Shown: positions 1 to 9,480, counted from the first letter of the stretch. The stretch is 64,000 nucleotides of DNA from JACVCJ01 sp052437175 (GCA_052437175.1 JBQVOK010000009.1:1-64000), one strand, 5' to 3'. The notes: generated from the letters alone by a model not told the origin. Numbers and translations are program-made.

Positions 1-3000
1 AAAAAGGCCATATCGGTCTCGATGATCAGTTTGGTACCCTGCACAAAAGCATGCAGGCCGGGGCCGTAAAGGCTATTAAGCTCCTGTGCCCAGGCCACCA
101 TAAAGTCTGTAAAATCCGGGTACGTGGCAGCGGAGTACACAAACGAGTGTGCGCCGCCTGGTATGATATTGCAGGGCTCACTGGCGGAACTGATCGTATA
201 AGGACCTTCGGGTATGCGGCCTGCGCCGATCACATCCTTAAAGCTGATCTCCAGGTAGTTTTTGCGGCAGGAGTCCACCCCTTCACAGGGCTCGCAGTTT
301 TTCAGGAGCTTGCAGCTTTGTATGATGAACGAGGCGGGGCTTCCGTCGTAGGTAACGTTGACCACGGCGGTGTTCGTGCTTTCGCCGTTCTCAGAGGTAC
401 TCATGATGGCCTCTATGGAGTGTACCTCGTTGATCAGGGCGGCGTTGAACGGCGCACCGCTGGTCAGGGTCGTGGGGAACGTTACACAGGGGATCAGCTC
501 AGCGGCCAGTTCGTTACTCTGTACCTGTATGGCCAGGCTCAGCTTCTTCTCCAGCTCCCGCAGGTTCTTATGTTCCTGGGTGTTACAGCGCGGATCGGGC
601 ACAAAATCGCACTCCGACGCATAGGCATTACGCAGGGTACCGCTGGTGGACAGGCTGCCGTTCAGGCGGGTCTCGGGCGTACCGGGAGCGATGTAAAACT
701 CACTGGCATTATCGCTCTGTACCGCAGAAAAACTGAACCCGGACTGGGAAGAAGGACTGGACGTGGTGGCCGGGGTCGGGTAAAACGCGGTGAACGTCTG
801 GGGCTGTGCCGGCGGCAGGCTCATGGTACTGCTCACATTGTCCAGGCTTAAGGTAAGGGTGGCCGTGCCTCTTTTCAGTTCGAAGATATACGAAGGCGAT
901 CCGGTGAACTTCCAGGTATAGGTATTGATCGCTCCGGCCCCCAATATGGTTTTTAAGTTGGTGGTGATGAACGGCTCGTAGTTGGTATTGAGCGTAAACG
1001 GCGTGGTGCTCCACAGCTGTCCGTCGGCACTGAGCATGTTCATCAGGTTCTGCAGGTCGTTGATATCGGCAGTGCCTTTACATACGGCCTGTGGGTCCTG
1101 GGTGCAGGAGCTCAGGTTCAGGCAGGTCGTGAACGGTATCTCGATATAGGTGGGGTTGGCATTGTTGATGTACGCGTACAGGGCCGGACCACCGGAGGTG
1201 TTGTGTACATCCCCGATAAAATTGATATCGCTCCAGTCGATGCCCGCCGGGGCGCCCGAAGGCCAGCTGAGCGTAGTGGTACAGTTGCCCGCGATCACTA
1301 TCTGTATCAAAGACGGACTTACCGTTACCTGGGCATTATACCCGTTACCGGCACTTTGCAGGTAATCGTACAGGGTGCTGCCCATATAGCCGCCGGCGGT
1401 AAGGTCCACCAGTCCGCCGCTGATCAGCTTGCCATTGGTGGCCAGCATCAGCAGCATATTTTCAAAGTCCACCTGCATGGGACATTTACCGGTCACCATC
1501 GGTCCCGCCTGGGAAGCGTACTGGTTCATTTCATCTACGGTCGGGGGATCACTGAACCCGCCCTGGTCCAGCATGGAGCTGAAGGTCGGGAACCGCTGCT
1601 GTAAGGAACTGTAGCGGTAAAAATCCCCGAAGTTACAGGGGTTGGCCGGTACCCCGCCGAACCAGATACCGCTGAACAGGGTATTAAAATACACATGGTT
1701 GCTGCCGATACAATCGGTATAGATGCGCTGGCGCTTGGTGGCCTGGAAGATGCGCTGGGCCGAGGCCATGGCCTGCTGACGGGCCGTAGCGTATAAAATG
1801 GCGATCTGCCGCCATACCTGGTCGGGCTGTATGGCCGGGTTGCCCAGGTCGATCGAGGAAGGGGCCGTGGTTACACATCCCGATGGACTGGCAATACCGC
1901 AATGGGTATTTACATAGGCCATCTCTACAATGTCCAGGTCGATGGGCAGCGGGAACAGGCTGCGCTGGTAATGGCTCAGTTTGTTTAAGAACATGGTGCG
2001 CACACTCAGGGCCGGGGTCGTGGGCAGCAGGTTGCCGTAGGCATAGGAACCACTGTTGGAGAAGAAGGGGTCATTGGCGATCAGCGTACTGATGATGGCC
2101 GAAGTGCTCATGGGCGTACTCAGTCCCAGCTCCGATATAGCCTGGGCCGCATTGTACTGCTGTAACACATTGGCATATTCATAGGTGTTTACCTCTACCG
2201 GGCTGCCCGAGCTGTTGTTCATCGTTACTTCATAACCAAAAGCCTCACTGCAGAACTCGTATTTAAAGTACTCGGGGTGATACACCACCAGTGAGCGGGC
2301 AAAGGAGGGCAGCCATACATTGATGAAGTCGGCGGTATGGGCCAGCTGTTCGGGGTAGATATACAGGTCGCCCGTCAGCGGATCGGTCATGGGGGTAACC
2401 CCTGCCGCCGGTGCGGGAGACAGGTTGCCCCCGATATCGGTGCCCAGGATCACCCGTACCCGGTTGCCGTTATCGTCGTAATAGCCGTTCATCCAGGTAT
2501 TACTTTGCGGGTTGCGGTATTTAGGGTTTTTCCAGGTGGCCGCGGGCTGGGAGCTGAACACCGTGGAGCCCGCCTGGCTGCCACTGCTGAAGGGGTAATT
2601 GAACTGGCTCATGTCCCGTTTGGGAAGCTCGTTACCCAGGTTCAGCACCGATAAGGGAAAGGTGGAGGCATCGCCCCCGCTGTGTCCGCAGTACTGACCC
2701 AACAGTGACATATCCTGCAGCATCATCTCATAGCCCAGCGAACACTCGTCCTTATAGTTGTCCGGGCACAGGCTCTCGCACTGTTCCTTCAGGTTCTTAT
2801 AGGCCTGTTTGGCCTGCTCCGCACCGCCCAGTTCCACTTCGTTGGCCGTAACAAAATCGGCTTCCGTTCCCAGACCTTCCAGGCAACTTTCGCAGGTAAT
2901 GTAACAGTCCGACAGGTCGGGCATCTGGTAAAAATCGGCCATCTCCTTCAGGCAGGTGTCCCGTTCCATAATGGTATCCAGGTAGGCTTCCAGGGCTTCG

Positions 3001-5168
3001 GGTACGATGCTCAGTTTTTTTACCACGTTGTACAGTCCTACGTTCAGGGTCACCAGCGAGTCGAAGGCGATGTAGTTGCTGTCGCTGCAGCTGCTGTTGA
3101 TGGCCCCGCCCGGTATGCGTACTTTATACGGACCCGTACCGCTGCTGTTGCCGATGATGTAGTTGCCGCAGTCGTCCAGCAGGCTCAGCTCCAGGTCGTA
3201 CACACAGTCTGCGCAGAAGTCGGGCACACAGCCGTCCGAGAAGTCCTCGGTGGTCAGCGTATAGGCAAAATGATAGTCTTTCTGGCTGGTCACCGGGATA
3301 AAGCGGTTCACCGTATAGGAGGTACCGTCCAGCGACAACAGGTTCTGTTCCCCGTGCGGGTTCTGGCTACTGATGTCCAGCAGGTCTTCGGTCACCTCTT
3401 CGCCCAGCTCCTGCAGGGGCGTTTCGTTCTCATCGGTGAGCGGGTCCAGGCTCTGGGGCGATAGTCCCGCCAGCGAAGTGGCAATGGTCTTGCCCGCCAT
3501 ATCCGTATAGGTAATGCTTACCTGGCCGTTGGCATCCACCACCATGCTTTTCTGGTAAAAACCCGCATAGCCCGCATCGGTGCCAAACAGGCGGTTCAGG
3601 TCGGTCTGGCTCGGGTTACCGTATACAAAACGGGTCTCGTGACCGCTGCCGATCTTAAAGTCGTTGCCTGTACCGCTCTGCATTTTAGGACGGGAGGCAT
3701 TGTCGGCCTCGTAAATGATCCGGGTAAAGGGGAACTTCTCCGCATCGGGTACCCGCGCCTGCTGTGCACCCTGCTCGGGGTTGAACGGCGAGTAATACTG
3801 GCTTACCCCCCGCTGGGGGCCCATACCTTCGGCCTCGGTGTAGCAGGTGCCCGGTACCGGTACCTCAAAATCGAAGTTCAGGTAGCTGTATTTATTGCCC
3901 AGATCGTCCTGGTTGTAGTTGGCCTTGTACCAGAACCCCAGCTCGGTAACGCCCGGAAGGGTGCTGATGGCCGGACGGCCTAAAAAGTCATAGATCGTCT
4001 CGGTAACAATGCCCTTTTTAGCGTAATCGTTGATACCCTGGGCCTGTACCGTAGCGGCCACATTGTTCTGGCGTACCCGCAGCGAACCGTCGGCATAGGC
4101 GGCCTGGGGAAGCAGTTTGCCTTCTTCGCTGAACGATACCGAATACTGGCTGTTCAGGTTGTTCACATGAGAAATGGTATTGTACATATCTACCCTAAAC
4201 CGCGCTGCCGAAGCTACATTGGATACGAACAGGTTGCCCGCATCATTAGGGTCGAACGACCAGTTCCCGAACAGGTCTTTATCCAGGTTGGGCCCGCCCT
4301 TGGTTAAGGGACGGATACGCACACAGATATAGCCCCGGGTATAAATGATCGGTATGTAAAAACGGTTCTGGGCCGCAGGTACACGCACCCGCGAGGCATT
4401 GTTCAAAAACTTCGCCGGCAGGACGTTCAGTCCCAGCGAGGTACCGATGCCACCGGCCACAAAATCGTCCACATGGATCCATTCCAGTTCGTACTCCGAA
4501 GCCCAGCTTAAAGGGTTCCACTGTACCACAAATACGTTGTTCTTATCGCGGTTCACCCCGATCTCCGTACCCGCAAGGGTCACAAAAGAGGTCGTCAGCT
4601 GGCTGGTGTTCAGGTTGTAGTAACGGGTACGCTGTAGTTCCAGTTCTACTTTAATATCGTCCGGAAGGCTCGAGCTGGATACCGTGGCTCCCGACAGGTC
4701 TTTGGCCGTAACACCGGTCACCCGCACTTCCGACCAGTAGGCGTTCTTATACACCTTCCAGGCACGTTCTTTATCCCGCACCTCCAGGTTGGGGTACTTT
4801 TCCACTTCCAGAACAATGTTCTCCGTTGTGACCGCCGAGGGGCTCCCGAACGTATTCACCGTGATGTATTTTACCTCCAGGTTCACTTTTACATTGCGGT
4901 AGCCGCTGTAACAGGCGTTATCGTCCGGGTCGATGAACAAAGACACCAGAAGGTCTGCGCTCTTGTCCCGGAAATTAGCCGTGTTGGCCGCTATGGCCGT
5001 GTAGTTGGGGTCCGTTACACTGCCCAAAAGCACCGAACCTCCCGGGTACGTGTTCAGCACATAGTCCGACGTAATGCTCGGTATGTTCGGCTGGGCATAG
5101 CTGTGGCCACAAATAAGCGTACCCAGTATTGTGAGTACAAAACAGGAAACACCGGTAATTTTTTTCAT
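1..5168 (-). CDS. Giant secreted cysteine-rich protein, RHS/YD-like, 3' end beyond window
   Basis: An open frame runs from an ATG at 5168 to the left edge without a stop, giving at least 1722 residues. The first 26 residues are a signal peptide (MKKITGVSCF, then a hydrophobic stretch ending HSYAQ). Around residue 390-402 is an IYDFLGRPAISTLPGV segment, resembling the 'DxLGRP' motifs of Bacteroidota RHS/YD-repeat and DUF6443-type secreted proteins. Cysteine clusters follow near residues 640-670 (CVPDFCADC), 741-763 (CYITCESC) and 795-812 (CESLCPDNYKDEC). The middle is rich in Tyr, Asn and Ser. No T9SS sorting domain or toxin domain is visible, because the C-terminus lies outside the window. 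The coding frame is sure. The RHS-type assignment is inference from the motif and overall style. A large adhesin or T9SS cargo protein is the alternative. Confidence 0.8.
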   Translation of the reverse strand, partial: MKKITGVSCFVLTILGTLICGHSYAQPNIPSITSDYVLNTYPGGSVLLGSVTDPNYTAIAANTANFRDKSADLLVSLFIDPDDNACYSGYRNVKVNLEVKYITVNTFGSPSAVTTENIVLEVEKYPNLEVRDKERAWKVYKNAYWSEVRVTGVTAKDLSGATVSSSSLPDDIKVELELQRTRYYNLNTSQLTTSFVTLAGTEIGVNRDKNNVFVVQWNPLSWASEYELEWIHVDDFVAGGIGTSLGLNVLPAKFLNNASRVRVPAAQNRFYIPIIYTRGYICVRIRPLTKGGPNLDKDLFGNWSFDPNDAGNLFVSNVASAARFRVDMYNTISHVNNLNSQYSVSFSEEGKLLPQAAYADGSLRVRQNNVAATVQAQGINDYAKKGIVTETIYDFLGRPAISTLPGVTELGFWYKANYNQDDLGNKYSYLNFDFEVPVPGTCYTEAEGMGPQRGVSQYYSPFNPEQGAQQARVPDAEKFPFTRIIYEADNASRPKMQSGTGNDFKIGSGHETRFVYGNPSQTDLNRLFGTDAGYAGFYQKSMVVDANGQVSITYTDMAGKTIATSLAGLSPQSLDPLTDENETPLQELGEEVTEDLLDISSQNPHGEQNLLSLDGTSYTVNRFIPVTSQKDYHFAYTLTTEDFSDGCVPDFCADCVYDLELSLLDDCGNYIIGNSSGTGPYKVRIPGGAINSSCSDSNYIAFDSLVTLNVGLYNVVKKLSIVPEALEAYLDTIMERDTCLKEMADFYQMPDLSDCYITCESCLEGLGTEADFVTANEVELGGAEQAKQAYKNLKEQCESLCPDNYKDECSLGYEMMLQDMSLLGQYCGHSGGDASTFPLSVLNLGNELPKRDMSQFNYPFSSGSQAGSTVFSSQPAATWKNPKYRNPQSNTWMNGYYDDNGNRVRVILGTDIGGNLSPAPAAGVTPMTDPLTGDLYIYPEQLAHTADFINVWLPSFARSLVVYHPEYFKYEFCSEAFGYEVTMNNSSGSPVEVNTYEYANVLQQYNAAQAISELGLSTPMSTSAIISTLIANDPFFSNSGSYAYGNLLPTTPALSVRTMFLNKLSHYQRSLFPLPIDLDIVEMAYVNTHCGIASPSGCVTTAPSSIDLGNPAIQPDQVWRQIAILYATARQQAMASAQRIFQATKRQRIYTDCIGSNHVYFNTLFSGIWFGGVPANPCNFGDFYRYSSLQQRFPTFSSMLDQGGFSDPPTVDEMNQYASQAGPMVTGKCPMQVDFENMLLMLATNGKLISGGLVDLTAGGYMGSTLYDYLQSAGNGYNAQVTVSPSLIQIVIAGNCTTTLSWPSGAPAGIDWSDINFIGDVHNTSGGPALYAYINNANPTYIEIPFTTCLNLSSCTQDPQAVCKGTADINDLQNLMNMLSADGQLWSTTPFTLNTNYEPFITTNLKTILGAGAINTYTWKFTGSPSYIFELKRGTATLTLSLDNVSSTMSLPPAQPQTFTAFYPTPATTSSPSSQSGFSFSAVQSDNASEFYIAPGTPETRLNGSLSTSGTLRNAYASECDFVPDPRCNTQEHKNLRELEKKLSLAIQVQSNELAAELIPCVTFPTTLTSGAPFNAALINEVHSIEAIMSTSENGESTNTAVVNVTYDGSPASFIIQSCKLLKNCEPCEGVDSCRKNYLEISFKDVIGAGRIPEGPYTISSASEPCNIIPGGAHSFVYSAATYPDFTDFMVAWAQELNSLYGPGLHAFVQGTKLIIETDMAF

Positions 5169-5549
5169 AAAGTTAGTTTCAGCGGTCTGGAATTTCCATG
5201 CATACGCTGCAAGCGAAACCGCGGGCACAGGGATTTAAACTATGAGTAGCCGTTCAAATCGGGTGAGAGCGGATAATCATCTACAGGGTGTACAAACAAA
5301 TTCTACCTGCAAGTTGAGAAAGAAGATTGAATACTGCAAGCATTTTTATCTGTACATTATTGTCAGAAAAATGCATTTAGGCTTGATAGATAGTGAATTA
5401 TATATGCCGGGCTGAAAACTACACAGAGAAAGTTAGTTAACGGGAGGGGGAGCGTGTCATTCTTTTTCCGGAAACTCCGGCAGCCCCGGAACAAAAAAAC
5501 CGCAGGAAGCTTCCTGCGGTCTGTACGTTATGCAATGTAAGCTCTGTGC
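5169..5549. other. Intergenic gap without a gene
   Basis: This stretch separates the start of the giant gene from the end of the next minus-strand gene. Apart from the terminator at its right end no gene, tRNA or repeat is visible, and no TAnnTTTG box in the right place for the giant gene could be picked. Confidence 0.6.
5492..5520 (-). terminator. Intrinsic terminator of the 133-residue secreted protein gene
   Basis: Positions 5499-5520 are a perfect self-complementary palindrome (arms CCGCAGGA and TCCTGCGG around AGCT). On the minus strand it is followed by a run of seven T. It lies 30 bases beyond the stop codon at 5550. Confidence 0.85.
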
Positions 5550-5951
5550 TTATTTGGTCTTATAAATTTCAGTGCCGTTCTTTTTAAGACTATAGGCATT
5601 GGCGCTGCGGGTCAGTTCATATTCACCGCCTTTCCAGGCATCTGTTTTGCCCTTGCGGTTAAGAATGAGGGTCGATTTATTCAGTTCGGCGATAAAGATC
5701 TCTGCTTTTTTCATTTTACTGTCAAAAACAACGGCGCCGATCTTGGTATAACTCTCGTTCGAACTTACCTGGGTCAGTTGTATTTCCTGGGTAAAGACCT
5801 GGATACATTCTTTTTTCAGTGCAGAATACGTATAACCGGCAGAGCCGATACATCCGTGTTCATCCCTGTCGTTACCCACGATGGTCTGGGCCGAAGCAGC
5901 CATGGAAACAGAGAGAAATGAAGCGGTGGCAATAATGTGTCTGAGTTTCAT
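5550..5951 (-). CDS. Small secreted protein with DEHGCIGSAGY motif
   Basis: This is a 133-residue protein with a clear signal peptide (residues 1-22, ending MAASAQ). Directly after it comes GNDRDEHGCIGSAGYTYS with a second cysteine (KKECIQVF), so the two cysteines could form a disulfide. Similar DEHGCIGSAGY segments occur in small exported bacterial proteins of unknown role. The rest (residues 55-133) has alternating hydrophobic and polar residues, suggesting a small beta-rich domain of the MliC type, but that is only an impression. It lies 24 bases downstream of another small secreted protein gene on the same strand and ends at a strong terminator, so the two are probably co-transcribed. Function unknown. 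Confidence 0.75.
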   Translation of the reverse strand: MKLRHIIATASFLSVSMAASAQTIVGNDRDEHGCIGSAGYTYSALKKECIQVFTQEIQLTQVSSNESYTKIGAVVFDSKMKKAEIFIAELNKSTLILNRKGKTDAWKGGEYELTRSANAYSLKKNGTEIYKTK

Positions 5952-5975
5952 AAGACAGAAGTTTTAGAGTTATAA

Positions 5976-6356
5976 TTACTGGCAATGCCATTTGGTTACA
6001 TAAAAAATTTCGCGGGAGCCAGCTCTGCAGGGCCCTCCGGCCGGTGCTTCCCTGATCTCCAGGTAGCCTTCGACCCATATTTTGTGCGCTTCGCAGTCTA
6101 CATCGATATCACTTCCGTTGGGCAGACGGTCAAAGCAAACTGCATAATAGTCGCCTCCGGCGGTAGCCAGGTAACCGATATTAAAGCCAAAGCAGGAAAT
6201 ATCGTCCATAACGCCGCGTTTGCTGTCAAATGTACCCGATAGCTGTACACTTGCTCTGCTTGTGGTGGCAGGAGCGCCGCCTTTGGTGTTTACCTGGGCA
6301 AGGGCCCCGGTCAGCAGGCAAAAAAATGCCCCGGTCAGAAAGATGGTGTTTTTCAT
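5976..6356 (-). CDS. Small secreted cysteine-containing protein, unknown function
   Basis: The chosen start at 6356 gives 126 residues beginning MKNTIFLTGAFFCLLTGALAQ, a typical signal peptide. A longer reading from 6593 would add 79 residues with no secretion signal at the front and is less likely. The mature part carries cysteines in the segments ISCFGF, YAVCFD, DVDCEA, GGPCRAG and KWHCQ at the C-terminus, consistent with a disulfide-rich periplasmic or surface protein. No family recognised. It is followed closely by the DEHGCIGSAGY protein, so both are likely expressed together. Confidence 0.65.
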   Translation of the reverse strand: MKNTIFLTGAFFCLLTGALAQVNTKGGAPATTSRASVQLSGTFDSKRGVMDDISCFGFNIGYLATAGGDYYAVCFDRLPNGSDIDVDCEAHKIWVEGYLEIREAPAGGPCRAGSREIFYVTKWHCQ

Positions 6357-6664
6357 ATAACTGGTGTTTAAATATTGGTACACGATAGGCCTTACCTGGT
6401 TCAGGGCATTGCTTCCGAAAGACTGTTTTATTTTTGTTAATACAGATGTGAGTACCGGTTGGGATCCGGCAAAAAAGAAGGCACTTTGGGAGCGCAAAGC
6501 AGTAAGGGAAGGGCAGTTCAGGTATTTCATCGTATATGGATAGAGTCTTCGGGTGCGTAGCCGAAGGTAACTATTTCTATATAAATAGTCCAAAATCCGC
6601 AGTAAATAGTTGCAGGCAGTCCGGAGTCCAAAATAAATAGTCCGGCTATTGGCTGTAAGCTTTC
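6357..6664. other. Intergenic gap with short AT-rich direct repeats
   Basis: No gene is supported here. The segment 6570-6650 holds two copies of ATAAATAGTCC and a partial third (AAATAGTTG) in direct orientation. They may mark a regulator site for the small secreted proteins downstream on the minus strand, but there is no further support. Confidence 0.4.
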
Positions 6665-8194
6665 TTAAACTGCCATCAGCTGATTGATATCCGTACGGGC
6701 TGCGATGATGCCGGCCAGTTCTTCGATCTTCACGCGCTCCTGTTTCATGCTGTCGCGCTCGCGGATGGTCACACTGCCGTCGGCCAGGGTATCGTTGTCC
6801 ACGGTTACGCAGAAAGGCGTTCCCAGGGCGTCCTGTCGGCGGTAACGGCGGCCTACGCTGTCTTTCTCATCGTACTGGGCATTTACCACACCACGCAGTT
6901 TACGGTAGATTTCGCGGGCCTTATCGTCCAGACCATCTTTGGCCACCAGCGGCAGTACGGCCACTTTTACGGGAGCCAGGGCAGGGTGTATCTTCAGAAC
7001 GGTGCGTTCGCTGCCGTCTTCCAGTTTTTCTTCGGTATAGGCAGCACTCAGCACGGCCAGGAACATACGGTCCAGACCGATGGACGTTTCCACCACGTAG
7101 GGCACATAGCTTTCGTTCAGTTCGGTATCGAAATACTGCAGTTTTTTACCGCTGAATTTTTCGTGTTGTTTCAGGTCGAAATCGCTGCGGCTGTGTATCC
7201 CTTCCAGTTCACGGAAGCCCATGGGGAAGCGGAACTCGATATCGGCTGCGGCTTTGGCGTAGTGGGCCAGCTTTTCATGATCGTGGAAACGGTAGTATTC
7301 CTCACCGATGCCCAGGGCCTTGTGCCAGCTGATGCGCTTCTGTTTCCAGGTCTCGTACCATTCGCCTTCGGTGCCGGGGCGTACAAAGAACTGCATTTCC
7401 ATCTGTTCGAATTCGCGCATTCGGAAAATGAACTGGCGGGCCACGATCTCATTACGGAAGGCCTTACCGATCTGGGCAATACCAAAAGGCACCTTCATAC
7501 GGCCGGTCTTCTGTACGTTCAGAAAGTTCACAAAAATACCCTGGGCCGTTTCCGGGCGCAGGTACACGGTGCTGGCTTCCTCGGCCACGGAACCGATCTG
7601 GGTACCGAACATCAGGTTAAACTGGCGTACTTCGGTCCAGTTACGCGTACCGCTGATGGGGCAAACGATCTCGCAATCCACGATTATCTGGCGCAGGGCC
7701 TCCATATCGTCGGCATTCAGGGCCTCGTTCATACGGGTTTTTACCTCGTCGGCTTTTTTGGCGTTCTCGAGTACGCGCGGATTGGTAGAGCGGAACATAG
7801 CCTCATCGAAATTCTCGAAGCGCTTTTTTGCTTTCTCTACCTCTTTATCAATTTTCTCTTCAATTTTCTGGATATAGCCCTCGATCAGCTGGTCGGCGCG
7901 GTAACGCTTCTTGCTGTCGCGGTTGTCGATCATGGGATCGTTAAAGGCGTCCACGTGTCCGCTGGCTTTCCATACGGTGGGGTGCATAAAGATGGCGCTG
8001 TCGATACCCACGATGTTATCGTTAAAGTATACCATGCTTCTCCACCAGTATTCCTTAATGTTCTTCTTCAGTTCGGAGCCGTACTGACCATAGTCGTACA
8101 CGGCACTGAGCCCGTCGTAAATTTCGGATGAAGGAAACACAAAACCATACTCCTTGGCATGGGAAATCACCTTTTTCAGCAGATCTTCAGACAC
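6665..8194 (-). CDS. glyQS: Glycyl-tRNA synthetase, homodimeric type
   Basis: A 509-residue class II aminoacyl-tRNA synthetase of the alpha2 (eukaryote/archaea-like) type, which charges tRNA-Gly in the cytosol. It starts MSEDLLKKVISHAKEYGFVF and has the family's YDYGQYGSELK region (residues 33-43). Motif 2 is visible as FRNE (246-249), preceded by RPETAQG (213-219). The C-terminal third is the anticodon-binding domain (LHPALAPVKVAVLPL-like segment, then GRRYRRQDALGTPFCVTVD). Length matches bacterial alpha2 enzymes. It stands alone: a -7 box lies about 30 bases upstream of its start, and the neighbour metH piece ends 88 bases upstream on the same strand. Assignment is secure. Confidence 0.97.
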   Translation of the reverse strand: MSEDLLKKVISHAKEYGFVFPSSEIYDGLSAVYDYGQYGSELKKNIKEYWWRSMVYFNDNIVGIDSAIFMHPTVWKASGHVDAFNDPMIDNRDSKKRYRADQLIEGYIQKIEEKIDKEVEKAKKRFENFDEAMFRSTNPRVLENAKKADEVKTRMNEALNADDMEALRQIIVDCEIVCPISGTRNWTEVRQFNLMFGTQIGSVAEEASTVYLRPETAQGIFVNFLNVQKTGRMKVPFGIAQIGKAFRNEIVARQFIFRMREFEQMEMQFFVRPGTEGEWYETWKQKRISWHKALGIGEEYYRFHDHEKLAHYAKAAADIEFRFPMGFRELEGIHSRSDFDLKQHEKFSGKKLQYFDTELNESYVPYVVETSIGLDRMFLAVLSAAYTEEKLEDGSERTVLKIHPALAPVKVAVLPLVAKDGLDDKAREIYRKLRGVVNAQYDEKDSVGRRYRRQDALGTPFCVTVDNDTLADGSVTIRERDSMKQERVKIEELAGIIAARTDINQLMAV

Positions 8195-8221
8195 GTCGAT
8201 ATAAATTTAAATATTGAAGCG

Positions 8222-8229
8222 CAAAGATA
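8222..8229 (-). promoter_or_regulatory. Candidate -7 promoter box of glyQS
   Basis: The minus strand reads TATCTTTG here, matching the Bacteroidota sigma factor -7 consensus TAnnTTTG, 28 bases before the ATG. The -33 element is not clear. Confidence 0.5.
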
Positions 8230-8282
8230 TATAAATAAAGCAGCTGTAAAACAGGCTTTGCAGGGAATCTAAAGCGGGGAAA

Positions 8283-9296
8283 TCAGGCTTCGGCCTCTGC
8301 CTGTACCCGTCGCGGAGCGTACTTTGCAGCGGCTTGGGCCATGGCGCGTATATGTTCGGGGGTAGTGCCGCAGCAGCCGCCCAGTATGTTCAGGTAGCCT
8401 TCTTTCAGGAATACCTCTACCTGTTCCTGCATTTCGCGGGGTGTTTCGTCGTACTGGCCGAATTCGTTGGGCAGTCCGGCATTGGGGTAGGCGCTCACGT
8501 TGCAGCTGGCCAGTTTACTCAGCGCATACAGGTAGGGCTGCATGTCGCGGGCGCCCAGTGCACAGTTTATGCCTATACTAAAAGGTTGTACGTGCTGTAA
8601 TGAAATGTAAAAGGCCTCGATGGTCTGTCCGCTCAGGGTACGTCCGCTGGCATCGGTAATGGTGCCGGAGATCATTACGGGTATATCCAGGCGTCGTTTT
8701 TCCAGTACGTCCTGTATCGCAAAAAGTGCAGCTTTGGCATTCAGTGTATCGAATATCGTTTCTACCAGCAGCAGTTCGGCACCGCCGTCCAGCAGTCCGT
8801 TCACCTGCTCGGCGTATGCTTCGGCCAGTTCATCAAAGGTAACGGCGCGGTAGCCGGGGTCGTTCACATCGGGAGAAAGAGAGGCGGTTTTATTGGTGGG
8901 CCCGATGGAGCCGGCCACATAACGCGGTTTTGAAGGGTCTTTTTCGGTATACAGGTCCGCCGCTTCGCGGGCCAGGCGGGCAGAGGCCAGGTTCAGCTCA
9001 TAGGCCAGGGATTCCATGTGGTAATCGGCCATGGAAATGGAAGTGCTGCTGAAGGTATTGGTCTCGATGATATCGGCACCGGCTTCCAGGTAGGCCTTGT
9101 GGATCTCCAGGATCATGTCCGGACGGGTAAGCGAAAGCAGATCGTTATTGCCTTTGAGCGGATGGGCCCAGTCAGCAAATCGTGTGCCGCGGTAATCTTC
9201 CTCTTCGGGTTTATACCGCTGGATCATGGTGCCCATGGCCCCGTCAATGATCAGTATACGTTCTTTGGCCAGCTGGCGGATGTCCGGTTTGTTCAT
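8283..9296 (-). CDS. metH: MetH homocysteine S-methyltransferase module (split methionine synthase, part 1)
   Basis: This 337-residue protein is the N-terminal, homocysteine-binding module of cobalamin-dependent methionine synthase, present as a separate gene. It carries IIDGAMGTMIQ (16-26), ETNTFSST (78-85), and the zinc ligands Cys245 (GINCALG) and Cys308-Cys309 (GGCCGTT), which bind the homocysteine thiolate. The protein stops right after this barrel. The folate-, cobalamin- and activation modules are on another gene starting at 62513 on the opposite strand. Both are needed for methyl transfer from methyl-tetrahydrofolate to homocysteine, so the two products must meet as a complex. A terminator-like hairpin sits directly before the start codon. 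A stand-alone betaine- or SAM-dependent homocysteine methyltransferase is the alternative, but the MetH-like sequence and the complementary piece argue against it. Confidence 0.92.
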   Translation of the reverse strand: MNKPDIRQLAKERILIIDGAMGTMIQRYKPEEEDYRGTRFADWAHPLKGNNDLLSLTRPDMILEIHKAYLEAGADIIETNTFSSTSISMADYHMESLAYELNLASARLAREAADLYTEKDPSKPRYVAGSIGPTNKTASLSPDVNDPGYRAVTFDELAEAYAEQVNGLLDGGAELLLVETIFDTLNAKAALFAIQDVLEKRRLDIPVMISGTITDASGRTLSGQTIEAFYISLQHVQPFSIGINCALGARDMQPYLYALSKLASCNVSAYPNAGLPNEFGQYDETPREMQEQVEVFLKEGYLNILGGCCGTTPEHIRAMAQAAAKYAPRRVQAEAEA

Positions 9297-9302
9297 AATA
9301 CA

Positions 9303-9340
9303 AAAAAATCAGGACGAAGATAGTTATTTCCGCCCTGATT
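9303..9340 (-). promoter_or_regulatory. Terminator-like hairpin in the metH leader
   Basis: On the minus strand AATCAGGGCG (9340-9331) can pair with CGTCCTGATT (9316-9307) in a 10-bp stem with one G-U pair and a 14-base loop, followed by a run of T. The run ends only a few bases before the metH ATG at 9296. This is where an attenuator would act. No known riboswitch core was recognised in the 180-base divergent region. Confidence 0.5.
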
Positions 9341-9363
9341 TATACTGTTATGATGCGAATAAG

Positions 9364-9469
9364 CTTCTTAAGGAAGTCCCTTTGAAATATATAACCGCAG
9401 CGCCTTTTAAGATTGTATATTTGAAACGTTAATTAACAAACGGGGAATCATTCCACGTTCCTTAAGAAG
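9364..9469. repeat. 12-bp inverted repeat in the metH/yyaL divergent region
   Basis: CTTCTTAAGGAA at 9364-9375 and its exact complement TTCCTTAAGAAG at 9458-9469 flank an 82-base middle part. Each arm also contains the palindrome CTTAAG. The arms could bind a dimeric regulator at two sites or close a long RNA stem on either strand. Confidence 0.6.
9416..9423 (+). promoter_or_regulatory. Candidate -7 promoter box of the YyaL-like gene
   Basis: TATATTTG matches the TAnnTTTG consensus, 57 bases before the start at 9481. It sits between the arms of the inverted repeat. Confidence 0.5.
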
Positions 9470-9480
9470 TATAAAAAATC

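Noticed and set aside
6986..8131. 381-codon open frame opposite glyQS
   Set aside because: Antisense shadow of a certain gene, no start signal or family.
8195..8282. T-box leader before glyQS
   Set aside because: The 88-base gap is too short and has no T-box sequence or terminator; T-boxes are not typical of this phylum.
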